A stretch of 9,145 nucleotides of DNA from an uncultured Lachnospiraceae bacterium (GCA_900555005.1 USJM01000063.1:1-9145), one strand, 5' to 3'; shown: positions 1-6,678, counted from the first letter of the stretch. Made by a program: numbers and translations. Notes: generated from the sequence alone by a model not told the origin.

Positions 1-1363
1 GCGAAAACGGTGAGGGCAGGTTTTTCCCGCAGAAGGTCGCCGTGATCGGGGCAGGTCCAGCCGGGATGTCGGCTGCCTACTTTCTCAGAAGGGAGGGCTA
101 TCCGGTCACCGTCTTTGAAAAGGAGAAGGCGCCGGGCGGCATGCTGACCTATGGCATTCCGAGCTTCCGCCTGGAAAAGGATGTGCTGAATGCGGAGATC
201 GATGTGCTGCGTCAGATGGGCGTGAAGTTTGAGTGCGGCGTGGAGGTCGGAAAGGATACGACGATCCAGAAACTCCGGGAGGAAGGCTACAAGGCATTCT
301 TCCTGGCCATCGGGATGCAGGGCGGCAGAAAAACCGGTGTGCCGGGCGAGGATGCGGAAGGCGTCGAGACCGGCGTCGATTTTCTCAGAAGAATCAATCA
401 TGACCATTCCATCCGTCTGCCGGGACGCACGGTGGTCATCGGCGGCGGCAATGTCGCGGTCGATGTCGCGCGGACGGCTGTCCGCGCCGGTTCTGACAAG
501 GTGACGATGCTCTGCCTCGAGGCGCCGGACGAGATGCGGGCGTCCAGAGAAGAAGTCGAGGAAGCCAGATCGGAAGGAATCGATGTGAAGAACAGCTGGG
601 GACCGAAGGAAATCCTGGTGAAGGACGGCAAGGTCTGCGGCATTACGTTCAAAAAGTGCACATCCGTCTTTGACAGCCAGAAGCATTTCAATCCGTCCTA
701 TGACGAAAGCGAGACCATCACGCTCGAGTGCGAGAACGTGCTGCTCTCAATCGGACAGTCGGTGATCTGGGGGGATCTGCTGAAGGGTACCAGAGTGGAG
801 CTGAACGGAAATGGGACCGCAAAGGCGGACAGGGTGACGCTTCAGACGGCGGAGCCGGATATCTTTGTAGGCGGCGACGTGTACCACGGTGCGCGGTTTG
901 CGATCGACGCGATCGCGGACGGCCGCGAGGGGATGGTGTCCATCAACCGGTTTGTCCATCCGGGTCAGTCTCTCACAATCAACCGCGACCTGCGGGAATT
1001 CATCGAGCTTGACCGGGACGATATCGAGGTGGAAGGCTTCGACAATGCGAAGCGTCAGATTCCGGGGCACAAGGCCGGCGTCGCAACGCAGACCTTCGAG
1101 GATCTGAGGATCCCGCTGACGGAAGAGCAGGTGAAGACAGAGGCGGCAAGATGTCTCGGATGCGGCGCAACGACGGTCGATGACAATCGGTGCATCGGCT
1201 GCGGCCTTGCACGACAAAGTGCGGCTTCGACGCAATTCATCTGACGAGGGATGTGCCGGAAGCCTCCGATATGTACAGGGCCGAGCAGAAGTTCGGACCG
1301 ATTGGAAAGTACGCCATCTCAAGAGGCGTGAAGATCGTCCGCTCGAAGCTGAGGAAGGATTAA
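1..1363 (+). CDS. GltD-like FAD/NAD(P)H oxidoreductase with C-terminal [4Fe-4S] motif (5' partial, one frameshift)
   Basis: Flavoprotein of the glutamate synthase small subunit / NfnB-like group, which moves electrons between NAD(P)H, FAD and iron-sulfur clusters in the cytoplasm. The frame is open from position 3 without a start, so the true start lies upstream; the GTG at 42 sits inside the FAD-binding strand and is not a start. Visible in order: FAD motif GAGPAG (bases 51-68), the conserved PGGMLTYGIPSFRL stretch, a second nucleotide motif GGGNVA (about 441-458), and the C-terminal FAD contact FVGGDVYHG (about 864-890). The tail carries RCLGCG and then CIGCGL. Here the frame breaks: as written it ends at 1244, but restoring one T near 1207 continues as CIGCGLCTTKCGFDAI, a full CxxCxxCxxxC cluster, to a TAA at 1361-1363. 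Homologues I recall are long multidomain proteins with exactly this tail, so more domains probably lie upstream. The partner and exact reaction are unknown. The family call is firm; the frameshift is probably a sequence error. Confidence 0.9.
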
Positions 1364-1381
1364 AGGGATAAGCAGAACAGA

Positions 1382-1416
1382 CGCCCGCCTGCCGGAAGGC
1401 AGGGCGGGCGCTTTTT
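1382..1416 (+). terminator. Rho-independent terminator after the flavoprotein gene
   Basis: GCCCGCCTGCC pairs with GGCAGGGCGGGC across a GGAA loop, with one bulged G in the 3' arm, and is followed by CTTTTT. It lies 19 bases after the restored stop codon. The GC-rich stem and T run make a strong terminator for the plus-strand gene. The same stem could also halt the converging hypB transcript, but its minus-strand tail is only weakly T-rich. Confidence 0.9.
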
Positions 1417-1439
1417 GAAGATCATTTCTGCGCTTGTGT

Positions 1440-1459
1440 GAAAAGGCAGAAGACCTGCC
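1440..1459 (-). terminator. Small terminator-like hairpin after the hyp operon
   Basis: Read on the minus strand, GGCAG, loop GTCTT, CTGCC is followed by TTTTC, 8 bases after the stop of the last hypB copy. The stem has only 5 base pairs, so alone it is weak. It sits between that stop and the larger hairpin at 1382-1416, and the two together would separate the converging transcripts. Confidence 0.5.
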
Positions 1460-1466
1460 AGAGAGC

Positions 1467-2131
1467 TCAGCGGCGGACTTCAAGCTGCGCCTTCAGCCAG
1501 CCTGTCCACTGATCAAAGCCTTCTCCGGTCCTGGCAGAGAGGAAGAAGACCTTCGCGTTCGGATTCAGCGCGTGGATCCGGGCCGTCACGGCCTCATCGT
1601 CAAATGCGAAAAACTTCTTTGTGTCGGTTTTGTTGATCAGTACAACCTGGCAGACCTGGAACATCAGCGGATACTTGAGGGGTTTGTCATCGCCCTCGGG
1701 AACGGAGAGAATTTCAACGTTGACACTGGCGCCGGTGTCATTCTCTGCCGGGCAGACGAGGTTCCCGACATTCTCCAGAAAGATCAGATCGAAATCCTTC
1801 GATGAAAATTCGGAGAGTGCCTGCTTTGTCATGGCGGCGTCCATCGCGCATTCGCCGCCGGTGTGCACCTGGATGGAAGGAATGCCTTCGCGTTCCATCT
1901 TCTCGGCGTCGATGGCATAGTCGATGTCCGCTTCCATGCACCGATCCGGTACTGCTCCTTCAGCTCCCGGATGGTTCGCAGCAGGACAGATGTCTTTCCG
2001 GCGCCCGGGGATGCCATGATGTTGACCAGAAAGGTCCGGTCGGCCTGGTTCTGACGGCGGATTTCATCCGCAATTCTGTTATTTTCATCGAAGATGCCCG
2101 TATGGACATCGATTACCCGAACCTTGCTCAT
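1467..2131 (-). CDS. hypB: Second HypB paralogue, nickel-insertion GTPase with altered metal site (one frameshift)
   Basis: SIMIBI-class GTPase that helps deliver nickel to [NiFe] hydrogenase or another nickel enzyme together with HypA. Restored length is about 221 residues, aligned without gaps to the neighbouring copy over the first ~134 residues. P-loop ASPGAGKTS at about 40-48, EADID at 67-71, ENVGNLVCPAE at 120-130, the base-specificity motif NKTD, and SARTGEG near the C-terminus. The N-terminus has no CxxCGC motif or His-rich stretch. The usual Cys-His metal pair reads C95-A96 here (GGECAMDA), so the histidine is missing; C127 is kept. The ATG overlaps the stop of the upstream hypB (ATGA), with an AAGGAGGG site inside that gene's end, which indicates coupled translation. 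As written the frame breaks at about 1937-1941, where the neighbour has CATGACTCCGAT on the plus strand and this copy has CATGCACCGAT, one base shorter. It is either a sequence error or a fresh pseudogene. Confidence 0.85.
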
Positions 2132-2811
2132 GACTGTTCTGTTCCCTCCTTTTGCGCCTGCATCTGCACAGCCAGCCAGCTGCAGAAGGCATCAAAGCCT
2201 TCCCCGGTCGCGGCGCTGACTGGGAAGACCGGGACGGATGGCTTCCTGAGATGGATGTTTGCCTTCACCTGATCCAGGCTGAAGTCGAAGCACTCCATCG
2301 CATCGATCTTGTTGATCAGAACTGCATCCGCTTTTTCAAACATCAGCGGATATTTCAGCGGCTTGTCGTCTCCCTCCGGAACGGACAGGATGACAACGTT
2401 GAGATCCGCGCCGGTATCGAACTCTGCCGGGCAGACCAGGTTGCCGACGTTCTCGAGGAAGATCAGATCAAGCTTTTCCGACCCGATCGCGGAGAGCCCC
2501 TGGCGCGACATATCTGCGTCAAGGTGGCACATGCCGCCTGTATGGATCTGGATTGCGTCAACCCCGGATGAGGCAATCGTCCTCGCATCGACATCGCTGT
2601 CGATGTCCGCTTCCATGACTCCGATTCTGAAACGGTCTTTCATCCTTGCGATGACTTGCTTCAGGCTGGAAGTCTTCCCGGAACCGGGGGAGGACATAAG
2701 ATTGACGTAATAGGTTCCCTGCTGCCTCATTTCCCCGCGGAGCCTGTCCGCGTCCCTGTCATTGTCGGCGAGAAGACTCTCTTTCGCCTCGATGATCTTT
2801 ACTTTATCCAT
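2128..2811 (-). CDS. hypB: HypB, nickel-insertion GTPase (intact copy)
   Basis: GTPase that, with HypA, supplies nickel during maturation of a nickel enzyme, classically [NiFe] hydrogenase. It has 227 residues. Motifs in order: P-loop SSPGSGKTS (40-48), EADID (67-71), GGMCHLDA with the metal-binding C95-H96 pair, ENVGNLVCPAE with C127, KYPLMF (153-158), NKID (167-170) and SAATGEG near the end. These match the GTPase-domain metal site known in HypB (Cys-His plus a later Cys). The N-terminal high-affinity CxxCGC motif and the His-rich segment of some HypBs are absent. An AAAGGAG site precedes the ATG. It is the middle gene of hypA-hypB-hypB, 60 bases after hypA and overlapping the next copy by 4 bases. 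No nickel enzyme is visible in the window, so the client is unknown. Confidence 0.95.
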   Translation of the reverse strand: MDKVKIIEAKESLLADNDRDADRLRGEMRQQGTYYVNLMSSPGSGKTSSLKQVIARMKDRFRIGVMEADIDSDVDARTIASSGVDAIQIHTGGMCHLDADMSRQGLSAIGSEKLDLIFLENVGNLVCPAEFDTGADLNVVILSVPEGDDKPLKYPLMFEKADAVLINKIDAMECFDFSLDQVKANIHLRKPSVPVFPVSAATGEGFDAFCSWLAVQMQAQKEGTEQS

Positions 2812-2871
2812 CTGTAAAACTCCTTTGAAAGTCTTTTGAACGATTTCCTGAATGATCTGCCGAAGCCGGAT

Positions 2872-3219
2872 TCAGCTGTCCGCCTCGATCTGCTTGATGA
2901 TGTACTCGTTTCCCTGGATGAGGACGGTGTCCCAGCTTCCGCAGTGCGGACACTGCCGTCCGCTTTGGACGGTGCTGTAGCGCTGTCCGCAGTTTTTGCA
3001 CAGCGTGACGGCGGGAATCTGTTCATAGATCAGGCGGCTGCCCTTCAGAAGGGAGCTTTTATCGGAAACCCAGCCCCAGAGGTCGGACATATAGTCGAAG
3101 ATGACGCCGGTCACCTCCCCGATCTGAAGTGTGACGCTTCCGATATGGCGGATGTCTTCCTGCGCCGCGATTTTTTCCACCTCGTCCGCCACATGGTAGA
3201 CGATTCCCATTTCATGCAT
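2872..3219 (-). CDS. hypA: HypA, nickel metallochaperone
   Basis: Small cytoplasmic nickel- and zinc-binding protein that hands nickel to a client enzyme in partnership with HypB. It has 115 residues, the normal family length. It starts MHE, where His2 and Glu3 belong to the known nickel site. A structural zinc site is visible as CKNC (C74, C77) and CPHC (C90, C93). The central IGEVTGV and LIYEQIPA segments are typical of HypA. The start is supported by GGCAGGAG about 8 bases upstream. It is the first gene of the minus-strand hypA-hypB-hypB operon and is read from the promoter at 3332-3361, with a leader of roughly 105 bases. The identification is firm; the client enzyme is not shown. Confidence 0.95.
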   Translation of the reverse strand: MHEMGIVYHVADEVEKIAAQEDIRHIGSVTLQIGEVTGVIFDYMSDLWGWVSDKSSLLKGSRLIYEQIPAVTLCKNCGQRYSTVQSGRQCPHCGSWDTVLIQGNEYIIKQIEADS

Positions 3220-3291
3220 ATTCGGATTCTCCTGCCTGCCGGGACGTTGTTCTGTACCTGAAACGTTGAACCACGCGTCATCGAAAAATGA

Positions 3292-3341
3292 GTGGTAAAA
3301 GGTACTTTTACACTCGTATCGTTCGTATCGTATTTTACCAC
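3292..3341. promoter_or_regulatory. Cluster of inverted and tandem repeats over the hypA promoter (candidate operator)
   Basis: GTGGTAAAA at 3292-3300 is matched exactly in inverse by TTTTACCAC at 3333-3341. A nested inverted repeat, GTAAAAG (3295-3301), GTA, CTTTTAC (3305-3311), gives a third half-site. Between them TCGTATCGT occurs twice in perfect tandem (3314-3322 and 3323-3331). The 3333-3341 arm overlaps the hypA -10 box, the tandem copies cover the start site, and the other arms lie just downstream, which is a repressor-like placement. I recognise no specific regulator; it does not match the NikR half-site pair GTATGA/TCATAC. The repeats are certain, their role is inferred. Confidence 0.5.
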
Positions 3342-3361
3342 ACAGAAAGAATGCGGGGCAA
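3332..3361 (-). promoter_or_regulatory. Probable promoter of the hypA-hypB-hypB operon
   Basis: On the minus strand TTGCCC (3361-3356) is followed by an 18-base spacer and TAAAAT (3337-3332), the latter preceded by TG and one base as in extended -10 promoters. The -10 box matches consensus at 5 of 6 positions and the -35 at 4 of 6. Transcription would start near 3325. The call is by eye. Confidence 0.6.
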
Positions 3362-3372
3362 ATACCGCAGCC

Positions 3373-3393
3373 TGTTTGTTCAGTGTTTGTTCA
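3373..3393. repeat. 11-base-period direct repeat between the divergent promoters
   Basis: TGTTTGTTCA occurs at 3373-3382 and again at 3384-3393. On the minus strand this reads TGAACA, 5 bases, TGAACA. The one-turn spacing is the arrangement bound by OmpR/PhoB-family response regulators. It lies about 45-70 bases upstream of both predicted transcription starts, a place for an activator. The repeat is certain; the regulator is a guess. Confidence 0.6.
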
Positions 3394-3422
3394 AATCCGC
3401 TCTTCCTTGGCCTGAGCAGTTG

Positions 3423-3431
3423 TGCTATGAT
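3423..3431 (+). promoter_or_regulatory. Extended -10 promoter for the small basic protein gene
   Basis: TG, one base, then TATGAT (3426-3431) forms an extended -10 element, 5 of 6 to consensus. No good -35 box lies 16-18 bases upstream, as is common for extended -10 promoters. Transcription would begin near 3437, about 28 bases before the ATG. Confidence 0.6.
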
Positions 3432-3464
3432 ATCCGAGATTATGCAGTGAAGGAGGTTTGCGCA

Positions 3465-3575
3465 ATGAGTAAGATGGGTAAGAAGAACAAGGACAGCAAG
3501 GAAGCGGAGGCAAAGAAGGTTAAACAGCAGCTTGCAGCCCTCAAGAGACGCCAGGCGGCGAAGAAGAGCAAGTGA
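3465..3575 (+). CDS. 36-residue lysine-rich basic protein of unknown function
   Basis: The start is chosen at the ATG at 3465 because AAGGAGG (3450-3456) sits at ideal distance and an extended -10 promoter lies just before; the frame is open further upstream but without such signals. The product MSKMGKKNKDSKEAEAKKVK... is 36 residues with 12 Lys, 2 Arg and only 3 acidic residues. There is no Cys, aromatic residue or membrane segment, and the middle is predicted by eye to be helical. Such composition fits RNA, ribosome or DNA contact, but I do not recognise the family. A hairpin follows the stop and the ABC-F gene begins 88 bases later, so the two may share a transcript. Existence of the gene is well supported; the function is not. 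Confidence 0.7.
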   Translation: MSKMGKKNKDSKEAEAKKVKQQLAALKRRQAAKKSK

Positions 3576-3579
3576 CGAC

Positions 3580-3618
3580 AAGGCGCAGGAGGCTGAATTG
3601 CTCCTGTGCCTTTCCTTT
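3580..3618 (+). terminator. Terminator-like hairpin between the small gene and the ABC-F gene
   Basis: AAGGCGCAGGAG (3580-3591) pairs with CTCCTGTGCCTT (3601-3612), with one G-U pair, over a 9-base loop, and the tail is TCCTTT. The stem is strong but the U tract is interrupted. I see no clear promoter between it and the ABC-F start, so it may be a partial terminator that makes the small gene more abundant than the ABC-F gene. Confidence 0.6.
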
Positions 3619-3663
3619 GGCTTGGCGGACACGGCGGCGGATGGAAGACAGGAATCATAGCGA

Positions 3664-5529
3664 ATGAACATACTGAATCTTGAACATATCACGAAAAACT
3701 ACGGGACACATCAGCTGTTCACGGACTTGTCTCTGGGTGTCAGCAGCGGTGACAGGATCGGCCTGATCGGCGTCAATGGGACAGGAAAGTCCACTTTGCT
3801 GAAGATCGCGGCAGGCATCCTGGAGCCGGATGAGGGAACCGTGGTCAAGGGCAGGGATGTCAGCATCTCCTATCTGGCGCAGACACCTGACTTCGGAACA
3901 GACCGGTCTCCCTACGAAGCGGTGATGCATGACAGGCGTCCGGGGACAGAAGAGGAAGCCCAGGCGCGTGCCATGCTGAACCGGCTTGGGATCACGGATC
4001 ACATGGCAGAACTGTCCAGCCTTTCAGGTGGGCAGCGGAAGCGGGTCGCACTGGCACAGACGCTTCTGTCGCCCGCTGAGGTACTGATTCTGGACGAGCC
4101 GACCAACCATCTCGACCAGGAGATGATTCTTTTTCTGGAGGATACCATCCGGCGCTTCAAGGGCGAGCTGCTTTTGGTCACACACGACCGGTACTTTCTT
4201 GACCGTGTGACAAACCGGATTGCGGAGCTGGACCGGGGCGGACTGTATATCGTGGACGGGGGCTACGAAACCTGGCTTGAGCGCAGGCAGGAGCGGGAAC
4301 AGGCGGAAGCCCGGGCGGAGGATAAGCGGCAGAACCTGCTGCGGACGGAGCTGGCCTGGATCCGGCGGGGCGCACAGGCACGCTCCACCAAGCAGCAGGC
4401 ACGGATTGACCGTTTTGAGGATCTGCGTGAGGCATCCAGGGAAGCGCGGGCACGGATGGAGAAGAGCACACTGACGGTCAGCTCCATTTCCACGCGCCTG
4501 GGGAAGAAGACGGTCGAGCTGGAGGACATCTCGAAAGCCTATGGAGACCGGGTACTGTTTTCCCATTTCACCTATCGGTTTCTGCGGGATGACCGGGTCG
4601 GCTTCATCGGCAGAAACGGCTGCGGGAAGTCGACCATCATGAACGTGATCGCAGGGCTTCTGAAGCCGGATACCGGGACGGTGACGGTCGGAGAGACGGT
4701 GAAGATCGGCTATTTCCGGCAGGAGTCCGGGGAGATGGATCCGGAGGAGACAGTTCTGGGCTGCGTGAAGGCGGTCGGAGAATACGTCCGGACGACGGAC
4801 GGGCTGATCACGGCCTCCCAGATGTGTGAAAAGTTTCTGTTCGACAAGAAGATGCAGTGGGCGAAGATCGGGAACCTCTCCGGCGGGGAGAGGAGACGGC
4901 TCCAGCTGCTGCTGGTTCTGATGAGTCAGCCCAATGTGCTGCTGCTCGATGAGCCGACGAATGACCTCGACATCGAGACGCTGGAGATCTTCGAGGATTA
5001 TCTCGATCGTTTCCTGGGCATCATCATCGTGGTCTCGCATGACCGGTATTTCCTCGACCGGGTTGTGAACCGGATCTTCGCATTTGAGGATGGAAAGCTT
5101 GTCCAGTATGAGGGCGGTTTTACGGATTACTATGACAAGCGGCAGGCGCGGAGCGGAGGGGACGGTCAGGGCGCTGACCGGAAGGCCTCTGCTGCCGGCG
5201 CAGTGCAGGAGCTGACCGGGGCGCAGGCCTATGCGCAGCAGAAGGCGCAGAGTCGTCAGAATCAGAAGCGCCGGATGACCTACAGAGAGCAGCAGGAGTA
5301 CGACCATATCGACGGGGAGATTGCTGCCCTTGAGGAGAAGCTTGAGGAGCTGGACCGGCAGATCGGGGAGTGCGCCACGCAGTACACAAAGCTGGAGGAA
5401 CTGACGGCCGAGCGGCAGAAGACGGCGGACGCACTGTCAGCGAAGGAGGACCGATGGCTGGAGCTCCAGGAACTTGCAGAGGAGATTGCGGAGACCTCCG
5501 GAAAGGCGGAGACTTTCGGAAAGGAATGA
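3664..5529 (+). CDS. ABC-F family ATPase, Uup/YfmR-like
   Basis: Soluble ABC protein with two ATPase domains and no membrane part; ABC-F proteins act on the ribosome (translation factors or antibiotic protection), and Uup also binds branched DNA. It has 621 residues. First domain: Walker A GVNGTGKST (36-44), signature LSGGQ (120-124), Walker B LILDEPTNHLD (141-151), H-loop H174. Then the interdomain linker with ELAWIRRGAQARSTKQQARI (229-248), the ABC-F hallmark. Second domain: GRNGCGKST (316-324), LSGGE (405-409), LLLDEPTNDLD (426-436), H459. The C-terminal ~80 residues (from about 536) form a charged coiled coil as in Uup/YfmR. Both catalytic glutamates are present. The start at 3664 has a modest AGGA site about 10 bases upstream. 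A housekeeping translation or repair role is more likely than drug resistance, which cannot be excluded from sequence alone. Confidence 0.95.
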   Translation: MNILNLEHITKNYGTHQLFTDLSLGVSSGDRIGLIGVNGTGKSTLLKIAAGILEPDEGTVVKGRDVSISYLAQTPDFGTDRSPYEAVMHDRRPGTEEEAQARAMLNRLGITDHMAELSSLSGGQRKRVALAQTLLSPAEVLILDEPTNHLDQEMILFLEDTIRRFKGELLLVTHDRYFLDRVTNRIAELDRGGLYIVDGGYETWLERRQEREQAEARAEDKRQNLLRTELAWIRRGAQARSTKQQARIDRFEDLREASREARARMEKSTLTVSSISTRLGKKTVELEDISKAYGDRVLFSHFTYRFLRDDRVGFIGRNGCGKSTIMNVIAGLLKPDTGTVTVGETVKIGYFRQESGEMDPEETVLGCVKAVGEYVRTTDGLITASQMCEKFLFDKKMQWAKIGNLSGGERRRLQLLLVLMSQPNVLLLDEPTNDLDIETLEIFEDYLDRFLGIIIVVSHDRYFLDRVVNRIFAFEDGKLVQYEGGFTDYYDKRQARSGGDGQGADRKASAAGAVQELTGAQAYAQQKAQSRQNQKRRMTYREQQEYDHIDGEIAALEEKLEELDRQIGECATQYTKLEELTAERQKTADALSAKEDRWLELQELAEEIAETSGKAETFGKE

Positions 5530-5543
5530 CCGGGAAAATATGT

Positions 5544-5562
5544 GCCGCCGGTCAAAGGCGGC
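5544..5562 (+). other. Short hairpin just before the AEC transporter ribosome binding site
   Basis: GCCGCC (5544-5549) and GGCGGC (5557-5562) form a perfect 6-pair stem over GGTCAAA. No T run follows, so it is not a terminator. It ends one base before the GGAGAGG ribosome binding site, so it could affect translation or mRNA stability. It may also be chance in GC-rich sequence. Confidence 0.3.
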
Positions 5563-5577
5563 GGAGAGGAAATGATG

Positions 5578-6551
5578 ATGGAAAATCTGATCTTCAGCAT
5601 CCATGCGACGCTGCCGATCTTTCTGCTGATGGTTCTGGGGTATGTGCTGTCCCTCCTGAAGCTGGTCAGCAGAGATTTCGCAAAGCAGCTGAATTCATTT
5701 GTCTTTAAAATCGCGCTGCCCTTCGAACTGTTTGTAGATATGGCGGGGCAGGACTTTGCCTCCGCGTGGAACGGAAAATATGTCCTGTTCTGCCTGGCAG
5801 TGACCTTTCTTTCGATCTGCTTGTCAGCTCTCGTCTCCCGGATTGTCCTGCGGGATGACCGGGCGGAGCGGGGGGAGTTCATACAGGTGGCCTATCGCTC
5901 CAGTGCGGCGATTCTCGGGGTGGCATTCATCCAGAACATCTATGGGGAAGGCCATACGGCGATGGCAGCGCTGATGATGATCGGATCGGTTCCGCTGTAT
6001 AACATCTTCGCGGTGATTGTGTTGATGACAACCGCACAGGGCGCTCAGCCGCAGAACACAGACAGACAGGCCCTTGTGAGGAAGACGGCGCTCGGCATCG
6101 TCACAAACCCGATCCTGCTAGGCATCTTCATCGGGTTTGCCTGGTCGCTTCTCCGGCTGCCGCTCCCGGGGATCCCGAAACAGGTCCTCTCCGATGTCGG
6201 GAAAATGGCGACGCCGCTGGGGCTGATTGCGATGGGGGCGATGTTCGATCCGGCGGCGGCCAGAAAGAAGGCAGGACCGGCGATTGCAGCCTCCGTGATG
6301 AAGCTTCTGGTACTTGAGGCTGTCTTCCTGCCGGCCGCTGTTGCCTTCGGGTTCCGGGGACAGCAGCTTGTGGCGCTGACAGTCATGCTCGGGTCCGCCT
6401 CGACGGTCGCCTGCTATGTGATGGCGACGAGTATGGGGCATGAGGGAACCCTGACATCCAGCACGGTCATGATAACAACGGCGGGCTGCTCGTTCCCGCC
6501 GGCGCTGTGATCCTGTGGCTGTATATTCTGAAGAGTCTGGCACTGATCTGA
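5578..6551 (+). CDS. AEC-family (auxin efflux carrier-like) membrane transporter (one frameshift near the end)
   Basis: Integral membrane carrier of the AEC family, whose bacterial members move organic acids such as malate, or other small anions; the substrate cannot be read here. Three ATGs lie in a row (5572, 5575, 5578). The last is chosen because GGAGAGG at 5563-5569 is best spaced for it, giving MENLIFSIHATLPIFLLMVL. About ten hydrophobic segments follow, with family-like YRSSAAILGVAFIQN, TNPILLGIFIGF and a late LGSASTVACYVMATSMGHEG. As written the frame stops at 6510 just inside the last membrane segment. Restoring one base between about 6481 and 6507 gives a tail VILWLYILKSLALI ending at 6549-6551, about 324 residues, normal for the family. 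It begins 48 bases after the ABC-F gene and is probably in the same operon, though no functional link is evident. Confidence 0.85.
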
Positions 6552-6563
6552 GACAAGGCAGCA

Positions 6564-6596
6564 TTGCCCCGGATGCAGCGCATAGAAGCAGGGCAA
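6564..6596 (+). other. Possible 3'-end hairpin after the AEC gene
   Basis: TTGCCC (6564-6569) pairs with GGGCAA (6591-6596), and ATGC/GCAT (6573-6583) forms an inner stem. There is no T run after it, so termination here is doubtful. The rest of 6597-6642 shows no gene; a TTGACA at 6626-6631 lacks a suitable -10 box. Confidence 0.3.
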
Positions 6597-6642
6597 GGCA
6601 GAAAAAGTATATGCATGTGCGAGCATTGACACTGAGTAGAAA

Positions 6643-6657
6643 AAATTTCGGAATATC
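6643..6657 (+). promoter_or_regulatory. CodY-box-like sequence upstream of the amino acid importer promoter
   Basis: AAATTTCGGAATATC matches the CodY consensus AATTTTCWGAAAATT at 11 of 15 positions. It lies 21 bases before the -35 box. CodY represses amino acid uptake genes in many Firmicutes, so the context fits. Four mismatches in an AT-rich spot make this only a suggestion. Confidence 0.3.
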
Positions 6658-6678
6658 CTGTTATTACATAATGTTTTG

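Noticed and set aside
1197..1215. Programmed frameshift in the flavoprotein gene
   Set aside because: There is no slippery heptamer such as A AAA AAG and no stimulatory site, and three other genes in the window show the same kind of one-base loss.
747..1322. Open frame of 191 codons on the minus strand opposite the flavoprotein end
   Set aside because: It is antisense to the conserved flavoprotein sequence, including its iron-sulfur tail, and has no ribosome binding site or domain.
3314..3331. Tandem TCGTATCGT as a NikR site or a CRISPR-like repeat
   Set aside because: The NikR site is an inverted GTATGA/TCATAC pair about 16 bases apart, which is not present, and two adjacent 9-base copies without spacers are not a CRISPR array.
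3288..3464. Upstream extension of the small basic protein to an ATG at 3288
   Set aside because: The extension runs through the hypA promoter, the operator repeats and the gene's own promoter; the strong ribosome binding site fits only the ATG at 3465.
4024..5307. Long open frame (427 codons) on the minus strand opposite the ABC-F gene
   Set aside because: It is antisense to a gene with complete ABC motifs, its product has no recognisable domain, and long spurious antisense frames are common in GC-rich coding DNA.
3664..5529. ABC-F gene as an antibiotic resistance (ribosome protection) determinant
   Set aside because: The linker and C-terminal coiled coil look like the housekeeping Uup/YfmR group, and nothing around it suggests a mobile resistance gene.
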